A stretch of DNA of 33,379 nt from Chthoniobacterales bacterium (GTDB lineage: Bacteria; Verrucomicrobiota; Verrucomicrobiia; Chthoniobacterales; JACTMZ01): positions 1 through 33,379 of the forward strand of contig JAJTYZ010000057.1 of assembly GCA_021463515.1 (NCBI GenBank). The letters run 5' to 3'. The notes below the pieces were generated by a model, which was given only the letters and a program-made list of their open reading frames with translations, did no database searches and was not told the origin of the DNA. Each line of letters begins with the position of its first letter. Position 1 is the first letter of the stretch. Shown piece by piece: positions 1 through 7,692 of the stretch. The position numbers and the translations under genes are program-made.

Positions 1-1
1 C

Positions 2-844
2 CTCCGGGAAAACGGAGCGGCCGCCCTCTATTTTCATCACGTACAACCGTTGCTTGACACCCTGAATGCTAGAAAAATCCGGCCATTGCTTTGGCATGAC
101 ATGATGCTCACGTGGGATGACGAGGCACTGCGGAATATGGGGCGGCAGGCGGGCATTGTTATCTGGGGTTATCACGGCCACCCGGATGAGTCGCCGCATC
201 ATTTTAGTTCGCAGCAGATCGCCAGGTTTGCGGAGCTTGGTCTGACGACTTTCGGAGCGACGGCGTTTAAGGGCGCGGAAGGAACCAATGTGGATCGTCC
301 GGTTTTCGCCAGCCGCATGAAGAATGCCGCAGGGTGGGTGGAAATTTCGCAGCGTCACCATTTGGCGGGCCTCATCACCACCGGATGGAGCCGCTATTGC
401 TATAACACCTGCCAATGCGAGGCGTTCGAGGCGTGTCTGGATATCCTTCTCGCTCAAGCTCTCTTGATGCACGATGGACATTACCCGGAGGACATCATGG
501 CACAAGCCCCGGAAATGATCGGAAAACTTTGGAAGCGTGAAGAAGGGGAACGCTATGCCAAAGTGCGAGCGGCGGCGGAGCATTTCGCGGCGATGCACGA
601 GGATGTCTGGTATGACGTTCGCACGCATCTTTCGCATTGGGCCGCTCTACGTCATGATCCGCGCAGAAGGCCCTCTGCGCTCTACCAGCAGACTTTTGAG
701 AAACATTATGAGGCTGCCGTCAAAAGCGGTGAAGAATACCGTGCTGCACTTGCGCCCTTGATTCCAGGAGCCTGCCTGGACGCCTATTTCATGGAGCGCC
801 TCACGGCAGTTAAATTGGTAAAAGACATTCCCCTGCCTTCGTAA
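2..844 (+). CDS. Glycoside hydrolase family 20-like protein, C-terminal part (open at left edge)
   Basis: Frame is open from base 2 (LRENGAALYFHHVQPLLDTLNARKIRPLLWHDMMLTW...). The 'LLWHDMMLTW' and 'AGIVIWGYHGHP' segments resemble TIM-barrel beta-N-acetylhexosaminidases. Confidence 0.55.
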   Translation, partial: LRENGAAALYFHHVQPLLDTLNARKIRPLLWHDMMLTWDDEALRNMGRQAGIVIWGYHGHPDESPHHFSSQQIARFAELGLTTFGATAFKGAEGTNVDRPVFASRMKNAAGWVEISQRHHLAGLITTGWSRYCYNTCQCEAFEACLDILLAQALLMHDGHYPEDIMAQAPEMIGKLWKREEGERYAKVRAAAEHFAAMHEDVWYDVRTHLSHWAALRHDPRRRPSALYQQTFEKHYEAAVKSGEEYRAALAPLIPGACLDAYFMERLTAVKLVKDIPLPS

Positions 845-845
845 A

Positions 846-1022
846 ATGGAGCCTACGTTTTCTCGAATTCTCAAAGACTATCAGGAACGGCATCAGATCA
901 CCCAGAATGAAACGGCGACGAAGTTGGGCATTTCGGTGCGCACGCTGCAGAATTGGGAGATCGCTCGGAACATGCCGCGTGGCTTCGGGCTGCGGGCCTT
1001 GATCGAAGCTTTGGCACGCTGA
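846..1022 (+). CDS. Small XRE/Cro-type helix-turn-helix protein (58 aa), copy A
   Basis: Manual translation MEPTFSRILKDYQERHQITQNETATKLGISVRTLQNWEIARNMPRGFGLRALIEALAR*. HTH pattern 'TQNETATKLGISVRTLQNWE'. Too short for the supplied ORF track. Confidence 0.8.
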   Translation: MEPTFSRILKDYQERHQITQNETATKLGISVRTLQNWEIARNMPRGFGLRALIEALAR

Positions 1023-1094
1023 CGTTATCGGTCTTTGGAATTTTGAAGAGTGCTACGCAGTCCCCAGCTTTTTTACGGCCCATTGATTGAGGCT
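870..1094. repeat. Segmental duplication copy A (HTH body plus 3' end of hicB)
   Basis: Closely similar to 2498-2725, from 'ctcaaagactatc.ggaacggcatcag' to 'cccattgattgaggct'. Confidence 0.85.
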
Positions 1095-1370
1095 TATCCC
1101 TTCGCTTGCGGCTTCGGCAATGAGTCGGCGATGCAGTGTTGGCGGAATGCGGACGACGAATTTCCCACTGCACGGTTTCTCGGGTTGTTCCCCTCGCTTA
1201 GCACAGAATGCCAGATAATCCTCCACGCTTTCCCTTAAAGCTTTTTTTAGCTCATCAACGGTCTTGCCTTGGAAGGTCACAACGTCGCGCAAACCGATCA
1301 CTTCACCGTGGAAGATTTCGGCGTCATCATCGTAAGCCACATTTCCAGTATATCCTTTGTATGTCATCAT
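1053..1370 (-). CDS. hicB: HicB-family antitoxin (type II TA)
   Basis: MMTYKGYTGNVAYDDDAEIFHGEVIGLRDVVTFQGKTVDELKKALRESVEDYLAFC... then 'SLNQWAVKKL': HicB fold followed by a ribbon-helix-helix-like C-terminus. Confidence 0.85.
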   Translation of the reverse strand: MMTYKGYTGNVAYDDDAEIFHGEVIGLRDVVTFQGKTVDELKKALRESVEDYLAFCAKRGEQPEKPCSGKFVVRIPPTLHRRLIAEAASEGISLNQWAVKKLGTA

Positions 1371-1621
1371 GGTTCAACTCCCGCTTCGGTGAGAAACCGC
1401 CTCACGCTTTTGAGTGCGCCTTTATCCGTGTTCGGTGCTGGGTGCGGACGATGGAATACAGCTCTTATCCCTTCCAAAGCCACGCGAACCCGTGAACCAG
1501 AACCTTCGGAAACTTCCGCGCCTAAAGCACAAAACAGCTTCTCGATATCGCGCCACGCCACATCGCCTCGCACGGGTTGTTCGAACACCTTTCGAAGCGT
1601 CTGGCGGTGCTTGTTGTTCAT
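1367..1621 (-). CDS. hicA: HicA-family toxin
   Basis: 84 aa, 'WRDIEKLFCALGAEVSEGSGSRVRVAL...FHRPHP', stop overlaps hicB start by 4 nt. Confidence 0.8.
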   Translation of the reverse strand: MNNKHRQTLRKVFEQPVRGDVAWRDIEKLFCALGAEVSEGSGSRVRVALEGIRAVFHRPHPAPNTDKGALKSVRRFLTEAGVEP

Positions 1622-1630
1622 TCATAAACT

Positions 1631-1659
1631 ATGATACTGATGTGCAGTATCGTTGTCAA
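1631..1659 (-). promoter_or_regulatory. hicAB promoter with internal operator-like inverted repeat
   Basis: Minus strand reads TTGACA-acgatactgcacatcag(17 nt)-TATCAT. The perfect 7-bp inverted repeat GATACTG-N5-CAGTATC (1633-1651) lies in the spacer and -10. Confidence 0.75.
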
Positions 1660-1818
1660 CCTAGAAGTTTGTGGTATAGAGCAACCTGGATTCTGTCCTT
1701 GCATGGGTGGAATTGTCGTGCTGCCCCGTGCCTTCTAATTGGGGGACACCAACACCTCCACGCGAAATTTAGAAAAAATTAACGACGATGAAGACAAGAA
1801 CACAGAGGAAGTACTTGT

Positions 1819-1832
1819 ATTGTATCCACAAT
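1819..1832. promoter_or_regulatory. Short inverted repeat upstream of dinJ-like antitoxin
   Basis: ATTGT-atcc-ACAAT, 17 nt before the ATG at 1850. Possible autoregulatory operator. Confidence 0.3.
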
Positions 1833-1849
1833 GAGACCACATTCAAGGC

Positions 1850-2110
1850 ATGAGTAAAACGGCCACAATACGCACCCGCATTGAACCAGACCTCAAAAGC
1901 GAAGTGGATGACATTCTCTTTCAATTAGGGCTTACGGCTTCGGAAGCAGTACAACTCCTTTACCGGCAAATCAAGTTGCAGCGCGGCTTTCCCTTCGAGG
2001 GGCGGATTCCCCATAGTCTGACCGTGCGCACCTTGAAGGCCAGCCAATCAGGGGAGAATGTGAAACGCTTCGATCGCAAGGAAGAACTCTACGCCGATCT
2101 TGGTTTGTGA
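1850..2110 (+). CDS. RelB/DinJ-family antitoxin
   Basis: MSKTATIRTRIEPDLKSEVDDILFQLGLTASEAVQLLYRQIKLQRGFPF: typical RelB/DinJ ribbon-helix-helix. Confidence 0.9.
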   Translation: MSKTATIRTRIEPDLKSEVDDILFQLGLTASEAVQLLYRQIKLQRGFPFEGRIPHSLTVRTLKASQSGENVKRFDRKEELYADLGL

Positions 2111-2382
2111 GGACTTTCAGCCGAACCCGTCAATTTAAGAAAGACGTCAAACGTGTTGGCAAGCGTGGAAAGGACATGGCTCAACTTCGGGTGATCCTTG
2201 ACTTGTTGATTGAGGGCAAGCCTCTTCCAGCAGAATATAAAGATCATCCCCTGCGCGGCGACTTTTTTGGAAGTCGAGATTGCCATATTGAGCCGGATTG
2301 GGTGCTAATCTACACCCTTACCGAAAAGGACACCCACGTTTGCTTTGAACGAACAGGGACACACAGTGACCTATTTCGCTGA
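2107..2382 (+). CDS. YafQ/RelE-superfamily mRNA interferase toxin
   Basis: 'RQFKKDVKRVGKRGKDMAQLRVILDLLIEGKPLPAEYKDHPLRGDFFGSRDCHIEPDWVLIYTL' matches the YafQ pattern. GTG start overlaps the antitoxin stop. Confidence 0.9.
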   Translation: MRTFSRTRQFKKDVKRVGKRGKDMAQLRVILDLLIEGKPLPAEYKDHPLRGDFFGSRDCHIEPDWVLIYTLTEKDTHVCFERTGTHSDLFR

Positions 2383-2443
2383 ATTTGTTGACGTGCGGCG
2401 TCTCTAGACATTACCTCGATTCTCTGCCTACGCTTCTCACGTA

Positions 2444-2650
2444 ATGCTGCCCATACCCAAAGTGCCACCTATCACCTCCGAACAATTTGCCCGTCTCCTC
2501 AAAGACTATCGGGAACGGCATCAGCTCACTCAGAATGAGGCGGCGGCGAAATTGGGTGTTTCGGTGCGCACGTTGCAGAATTGGGAGATCGCCCGCAACA
2601 TGCCTCGTGGCTTTGGGCTGCGGGCCTTGGTGGGGATTTTGGCACCCTGA
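2444..2650 (+). CDS. Small XRE/Cro-type helix-turn-helix protein (68 aa), copy B
   Basis: Near-identical to the protein at 846-1022: LLKDYRERHQLTQNEAAAKLGVSVRTLQNWEIARNMPRGFGLRALVGILAP. Confidence 0.8.
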   Translation: MLPIPKVPPITSEQFARLLKDYRERHQLTQNEAAAKLGVSVRTLQNWEIARNMPRGFGLRALVGILAP

Positions 2651-2725
2651 CGTTATTGGTCTTTGAAGTTTTGAAGATTAGTGCTACGCAGTCCCCAGCT
2701 TTTTTATAGCCCATTGATTGAGGCT
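2498..2725. repeat. Segmental duplication copy B
   Basis: Same content and orientation as 870-1094. Similarity ends abruptly after 'ttgattgaggct'. Confidence 0.85.
2684..2725 (-). pseudogene. hicB C-terminal remnant (SLNQWAIKKLGTA*)
   Basis: Minus-strand translation reproduces the last residues of the intact HicB (SLNQWAVKKLGTA). The upstream part is missing. Confidence 0.75.
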
Positions 2726-2739
2726 GCCTCCTTTTGCGT

Positions 2740-3840
2740 TCACAACTCTAGCGGAACATCCAAATTTGACAAAAGGCGGCGGCCCTTTTCTGTCACTACA
2801 ACCATATCCTCGTGTCGCGCTCCACCGATTTTGGGATAATACAGTCCGGGCTCTACGGTGAATACCTGCCCGGCTTGAAATACCGCTGCTGCAAAGCGTG
2901 GTTCCTCGTGCAAATCCAACCCCAGCCCATGCCCTGTACCATGGAAAAACCCCGTCCAACGTCCGTCCTCCTGCTTCGTCTCATAACCCTTGGCCTTAAA
3001 AAAATCCAACACTTCTGCATGAACCTTTTTTCCTTTCACTCCAGGCTTAATCGCACGGATAGCGAGTTTCTGGGCGTCACACACCGTCTGCCACAGGGCG
3101 CGTTGGGCGTCGTCGGCGCGGCCTTTGACAACCGTTCGTGTCAAGTCACCAAAATACCCCGTCTTTCTGTCTTTAGGAAATACATCTAAAATTATCAATT
3201 CCTCCGCACACAATGGCCCGCTCCCGCGTTCATGCGGGTCGCATGCCTGACGTCCGCCCGCAACAATGGTGCCATCGGCAAGCCCCCCCGCTCGCAGGAT
3301 CGCGATGTCAATTTCCGCTCGTAAAAGTTCACTAGTCAGGGTCTGCCCACCCCACGTCAAAAGGCGTTTTGCCCCGATCCTTGCCGCGCGAAGAATTTCG
3401 ACTGCTCGTAAAATTCCAATTTGCGACAACTCGGCAGCCTGACGAATTTTTTTCAATTCTCCTTGTGTTTTGATGGTGCGTTGCGGCCAAAAGTGTCCCT
3501 TCGTTGGAATGACCTTAATTCCTGACGCCTCCAAACTCCGTGCCAATCCGAGCGGAAAATTTCCCGGAACTTCGATGCGCCGTATTTTTTGATTCCGCAA
3601 TAAGGCCACGATAGCACCGCCCGCAATCTTCTTTTTTTGGGCTTCCTTCGTCAGCTCGCTCCACGAAAGTACCTCATCCACCTGCGCTTCTCGTCGCCCG
3701 CGATCAATTTCCAGATCGCTGAGGAGGAGCATTTTTTTCCCTTTGTGTTCCAAAAATAAAAAAGCATCCGGCGCATGAAATCCGGTTGCATAAAGCATGT
3801 CCGCCGATTCCGGGCTTCCCGCATAAATAAGCTTAGCCAT
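2740..3840 (-). CDS. M24-family metallopeptidase (Xaa-Pro aminopeptidase-like)
   Basis: 'ELIILDVFPKDRKTGYFGDLTRTVVKG', 'GFFHGTGHGLGLDLHEEP', 'VFTVEPGLYYP' are M24 metal-binding motifs. Confidence 0.9.
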   Translation of the reverse strand: MAKLIYAGSPESADMLYATGFHAPDAFLFLEHKGKKMLLLSDLEIDRGRREAQVDEVLSWSELTKEAQKKKIAGGAIVALLRNQKIRRIEVPGNFPLGLARSLEASGIKVIPTKGHFWPQRTIKTQGELKKIRQAAELSQIGILRAVEILRAARIGAKRLLTWGGQTLTSELLRAEIDIAILRAGGLADGTIVAGGRQACDPHERGSGPLCAEELIILDVFPKDRKTGYFGDLTRTVVKGRADDAQRALWQTVCDAQKLAIRAIKPGVKGKKVHAEVLDFFKAKGYETKQEDGRWTGFFHGTGHGLGLDLHEEPRFAAAVFQAGQVFTVEPGLYYPKIGGARHEDMVVVTEKGRRLLSNLDVPLEL

Positions 3841-4001
3841 CGTTAAAGGTTACCTCGTTGGAGCCGCCAAGATGCGCAGGAGTACCCAGCGATGCAAGCG
3901 CGGGGAATATTGGTCATGCTTAAGTGTGCTTGTGATGCAGGGTGATTGCATGATGTTCGGATTTGGTTTTCTATGTTATATGCTGTATTGATAGCAATCA
4001 G

Positions 4002-4973
4002 ATGATTTCAGCAGAGCATCCTTTTGAAGCGTGGTTAACGATCTGTCGGGAGCAAATTGAAGGGTTTCTCCAAAACCCTCCAGCATTACGATGGGATGAT
4101 TTTTGGCTGAATCCGAGAAGATTGCGCGGCAGTGATTTTTTGATGCGATGGTCTCAAGGAGTTTGGAGTGAAAATCGCTTGGTAGAAGCTGTCAATTCCA
4201 CGAAGGATTTTATAGCACTTCCCTATGGCCCGAGTGGTACCGCGCCGACTAAAAATGTCAGGGAATTTGAGCTATATTTTGAGCGTTTGGAAGCGGCAGG
4301 GTTGGGGCATATTAAAAGGCCTGATTTGCTCATTTTTTCAAAGAACAGCCGGAACATTATAGAGCAAACCGTAGCCGAAATCGGCGGGAGTTCCGAGCTT
4401 CCCTTTGTTAAGGAAGAGCATCCACTGATACAAACACTTTTACGTCATGCGTTAATAGCTGTTGAATGTGAAAACAGCCTTTGGCGCACACAAAGGATGC
4501 CAGATTTTAAAACGCCGCTGCGACCACAACGACGATTGAATGGAAAACTCGGGCTTAAAAAAACTGCTGTTTTGCCGACGATTATCATTAAGGAAGAGGA
4601 TCGTGAACCTTTGAGGCGATGGCAGGAAGCTCATCGGGTTCCTCTCCATATTTGGCATGTATTTTTTGATAATGCTTACGGATTAGCATTCGATCGTGCC
4701 GAACAGTTAATTGCTGAAGGGTTAACGGAGCCTACAATACAGGTTTTTCAGGCTCCCGGGGGCGCGACAACGAAAAAGGCGATCTTTAAACACTATTACC
4801 ATTATGGTTATTCTTTGGGGAGAAGTTCTGAGGAACCCCGATTGCAGCCGGAATTTGTGGAGGATAAAAACGGACACATTTTACCTTATGTTACTTTTAT
4901 CGGTGGGAGATTGGAGTTATCGGAATCGGCTCTTGTGCTTTTGCGCCAAGTTGCTGCGGAGCGCGGGGTATGA
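4002..4973 (+). CDS. Type II restriction endonuclease, tentatively AccI-like
   Basis: Four-nt overlap with a downstream N6-adenine MTase. 'RLRGSDFLMRWSQGVWSE', 'RPDLLIF' and 'ALIAVECENSLW' suggest a PD-(D/E)xK-type nuclease. Family from recall, so tentative. Start taken at MISAEHPF. Confidence 0.7.
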   Translation: MISAEHPFEAWLTICREQIEGFLQNPPALRWDDFWLNPRRLRGSDFLMRWSQGVWSENRLVEAVNSTKDFIALPYGPSGTAPTKNVREFELYFERLEAAGLGHIKRPDLLIFSKNSRNIIEQTVAEIGGSSELPFVKEEHPLIQTLLRHALIAVECENSLWRTQRMPDFKTPLRPQRRLNGKLGLKKTAVLPTIIIKEEDREPLRRWQEAHRVPLHIWHVFFDNAYGLAFDRAEQLIAEGLTEPTIQVFQAPGGATTKKAIFKHYYHYGYSLGRSSEEPRLQPEFVEDKNGHILPYVTFIGGRLELSESALVLLRQVAAERGV

Positions 4974-6514
4974 CAGTTCCTATACAAAATCAACAAACCC
5001 TTCCCTCTGCCGGTGCCGCACGAGAGGCGTTGAGAGAAAAGGGGCAGTTTTGGACGCCTTTGTGGTTAGCAAAAGTTATGGCAGCATGGGTTACGGGATT
5101 AAAGCCTCCGCAGCTCTTTGATCCTGCTGTCGGCCCCGGAACCTTTTTTGCCGCCGCACGAGATGTAGGGTACCAAGGGGATTTTGCAGGTTATGAAGTG
5201 GATCACGCCTCTGTTCTTGAAGGCAAATATCTTAATTTGGAACCGTCCGATTTTTATCAAGTGGTTCTTGGTGATTTTATAGAAACAGAGCAAGAGCCTT
5301 CTTTCTCCGCGATTATTTCTAACCCGCCTTATATTCGGCATCATCGCCTCAGTGAAAATCGAAAGGCTCAACTAGGCACCATCGCCCAAGAAGTTTTGGG
5401 CTTTACGTTAGACGGGCGCGTCGGCCTTCATGTGTATTTTTTGCTCAAATGCCTTGAACTTCTTTCTGAGGGTGGGCGGCTTGCTTTTCTTCTTCCTGCT
5501 GATGTCTGTGAAGGGGTTTCTTCAAGAGCACTTTGGTATCGCCTTTGTGAACGATTTTACCTAGAGGCCGTTTTGACATTTGATAAGTCAGCAGCTCCAT
5601 TTCCCCAAGTGGATACCAATGCCATTGTCTTTTTGATTTCCAATAATGAGCCTAAGAAAATCATGCGATGGATTCGTGTTCTAGAGCGTGATGAACTCGC
5701 CCTCCGACGATTGTTGCAGGATGGAAAAAATGCAAAGGCTCGTTCAAGTGCTTACATTTGTCGTGAACGCCCCTTGTCTGAAGCACTTCGCACCGGCTTG
5801 TCACGTTCCGTTCGTACATCTTCTTCACATGGGATTTCTTTAACGCGCTTGGCCCGCGTTGTTCGTGGCATCGCTTCAGGTGCCAATGATTTTTTCTTTT
5901 TAACAGAGCGGCAGATTGACGAATTAGAGTTGGATTCCCGTTGTTTTGTCAGAGCTATTGGAAGAACAAGGGATTGTCGGGCGGAAAAAATGACCCATAA
6001 AATTTTGAATGAACTTGAGATGAAAGGGCGTCCGTCATGGCTGCTTTCCCTCGATCATTCGCTTAAAGAAACGTTGTCGCCCCCAATGCGTGCTTATCTT
6101 GAATGGGGAGAATCGCAGGGATTTCATGAGCGGGCCCTCATTAAAAGCCGTCGGCCTTGGTATAAGATGGAGCGACGGGAGCCACCGCCTATTTTATTTG
6201 CTTATCTCGGGCGCAGGGATTGCCGCTTTATTTTAAATGAAGTAGGCGTTGTTCCGCTGACTGGTTTCCTCTGCGTTTATCCGCACGACTCGCGACCTGA
6301 AGAAATAGAGAAACTTTGGCGTGCTTTAAATCACCCTGCCACCTTGGCTAATTTGGCGTTTGTTGGGAAATCTTATGGAGGAGGTGCCATCAAAGTAGAG
6401 CCGCGTCAATTGGAGGCACTAGAGATTCCTTCCTTTGTATTATCAGAAACGCATACGCTCCCATTGAAAGCACCCGCAATAACACCTCCTTTTCCACAAT
6501 TTGCAGAATCGTAG
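4970..6514 (+). CDS. N6-adenine DNA methyltransferase (gamma class, Eco57I/TaqI-like architecture)
   Basis: 'LFDPAVGPGTFFAAA' (SAM motif I), 'AIISNPPYIRHH' (NPPY), C-terminal region consistent with target recognition. Confidence 0.92.
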   Translation: MTVPIQNQQTLPSAGAAREALREKGQFWTPLWLAKVMAAWVTGLKPPQLFDPAVGPGTFFAAARDVGYQGDFAGYEVDHASVLEGKYLNLEPSDFYQVVLGDFIETEQEPSFSAIISNPPYIRHHRLSENRKAQLGTIAQEVLGFTLDGRVGLHVYFLLKCLELLSEGGRLAFLLPADVCEGVSSRALWYRLCERFYLEAVLTFDKSAAPFPQVDTNAIVFLISNNEPKKIMRWIRVLERDELALRRLLQDGKNAKARSSAYICRERPLSEALRTGLSRSVRTSSSHGISLTRLARVVRGIASGANDFFFLTERQIDELELDSRCFVRAIGRTRDCRAEKMTHKILNELEMKGRPSWLLSLDHSLKETLSPPMRAYLEWGESQGFHERALIKSRRPWYKMERREPPPILFAYLGRRDCRFILNEVGVVPLTGFLCVYPHDSRPEEIEKLWRALNHPATLANLAFVGKSYGGGAIKVEPRQLEALEIPSFVLSETHTLPLKAPAITPPFPQFAES

Positions 6515-6515
6515 A

Positions 6516-6555
6516 GCATGGCACCTTGCGAAGCGCAAGATTCCTTGCTTCATGC
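6516..6555. other. Nested inverted repeat after the MTase gene
   Basis: GCATG-gcac-CTTGCG-aag-CGCAAG-attccttgctt-CATGC. The inner 6-bp arms are perfect and there is no T-tract. Confidence 0.4.
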
Positions 6556-6664
6556 CAGCTCGTAAAACCGCTTAGGGCACTCGTGGCATGTCGCGAGAGA
6601 AAATTTTGAGTTTTCAAATTCGCACGGGATTGAATGCCTTGGTAGGGTTCGTTATACTGGAAGA

Positions 6665-7636
6665 ATGAAGATATTTGTCGCTGGGGGAGCGGGGTATATT
6701 GGAAGTATTTGCGTGGAGCAAATGCTAGATCGTGGGCATGAGGTGGCGGTGTTTGATAATCTGACGGAGGGACATCGTGCGGCGGTGGATTTGCGGGCGA
6801 CGTTTTATGAGGCGGATTTAGGGGATCGTGACGCCGTGGTGCGGGCTATGGGAGAGGCCGCTCCCGATGCGATCATGCACTTTGCAGCCAGTGCTCTTGT
6901 GGGAGAGTCCATGACGAATCCTTCAAAATATTTCCGCAATAACGTGGCCAATGGCATCAATCTCCTCGATGCCATGGTGACCTGGGGCGTCAAAAAGTTC
7001 GTTTTTTCCTCCACGTGCGCCACCTTTGGGATTCCTGAAAAAATGCCGATTGATGAATCCTTGCCTCAGCATCCGATCAATCCTTACGGCGAATCGAAGC
7101 TTATGTTTGAGCGTATGTTGCGGTGGTATGACGAAATACACGGACTGCGTTTTACGGCGTTGCGCTATTTTAATGCGGCCGGTGCTTCTAAAAAATTTGG
7201 TGAAGATCACCGGATTGAGACGCATTTGATTCCTAACATTCTCAAGGTGGCTCTCGGCCAAAAGGAAGCGGTGGAAATCTATGGCACCGATTATCCGACA
7301 CCCGATGGAACTTGCATTCGTGATTATATTCACATTTTAGATTTGGCCGATGCGCATATTCTGGCCTTGGATCGCGAGGAGAGTGACTTTTTTAATATCG
7401 GTACGGGAGGCGGAACGTCCGTGCGCGAGGTGATTGATTGCTGCCGCCGCGTGACGGGGAGAGAGATTGCCGTGGTGGAAAAATCTCGACGCTCAGGCGA
7501 TCCGCCGCGGTTGGTGGCAGGGTCGGAAAAAATTCGTCGTGTGCTGGGTTGGGAACCGCGATTTGAGAGTATCGAAGCGATTGTGACGAGTGCCTGGCAT
7601 TGGCATCAGCAGCATCCGCAGGGATATGGAGATTAA
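6665..7636 (+). CDS. galE: UDP-glucose 4-epimerase
   Basis: 'GGAGYIGSICVEQML' Rossmann motif, 'NPYGESKLMFERML' YxxxK, 'DGTCIRDYIHILDLADAH'. Confidence 0.95.
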   Translation: MKIFVAGGAGYIGSICVEQMLDRGHEVAVFDNLTEGHRAAVDLRATFYEADLGDRDAVVRAMGEAAPDAIMHFAASALVGESMTNPSKYFRNNVANGINLLDAMVTWGVKKFVFSSTCATFGIPEKMPIDESLPQHPINPYGESKLMFERMLRWYDEIHGLRFTALRYFNAAGASKKFGEDHRIETHLIPNILKVALGQKEAVEIYGTDYPTPDGTCIRDYIHILDLADAHILALDREESDFFNIGTGGGTSVREVIDCCRRVTGREIAVVEKSRRSGDPPRLVAGSEKIRRVLGWEPRFESIEAIVTSAWHWHQQHPQGYGD

Positions 7637-7692
7637 AGAAACAGCCGATTTGTTTTGCTTCGTACGGCAGGTTTTTTAGGCTTCGAGGGTTC

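Noticed and set aside
2684-2959. 91-aa minus ORF as a full hicB-like gene
   Set aside because: Only the last ~13 residues match HicB; the rest is an alternate frame of the M24 peptidase gene.
6516-6660. Rho-independent terminator after the MTase
   Set aside because: A stem exists but there is no downstream T-run; reported only as an inverted repeat.
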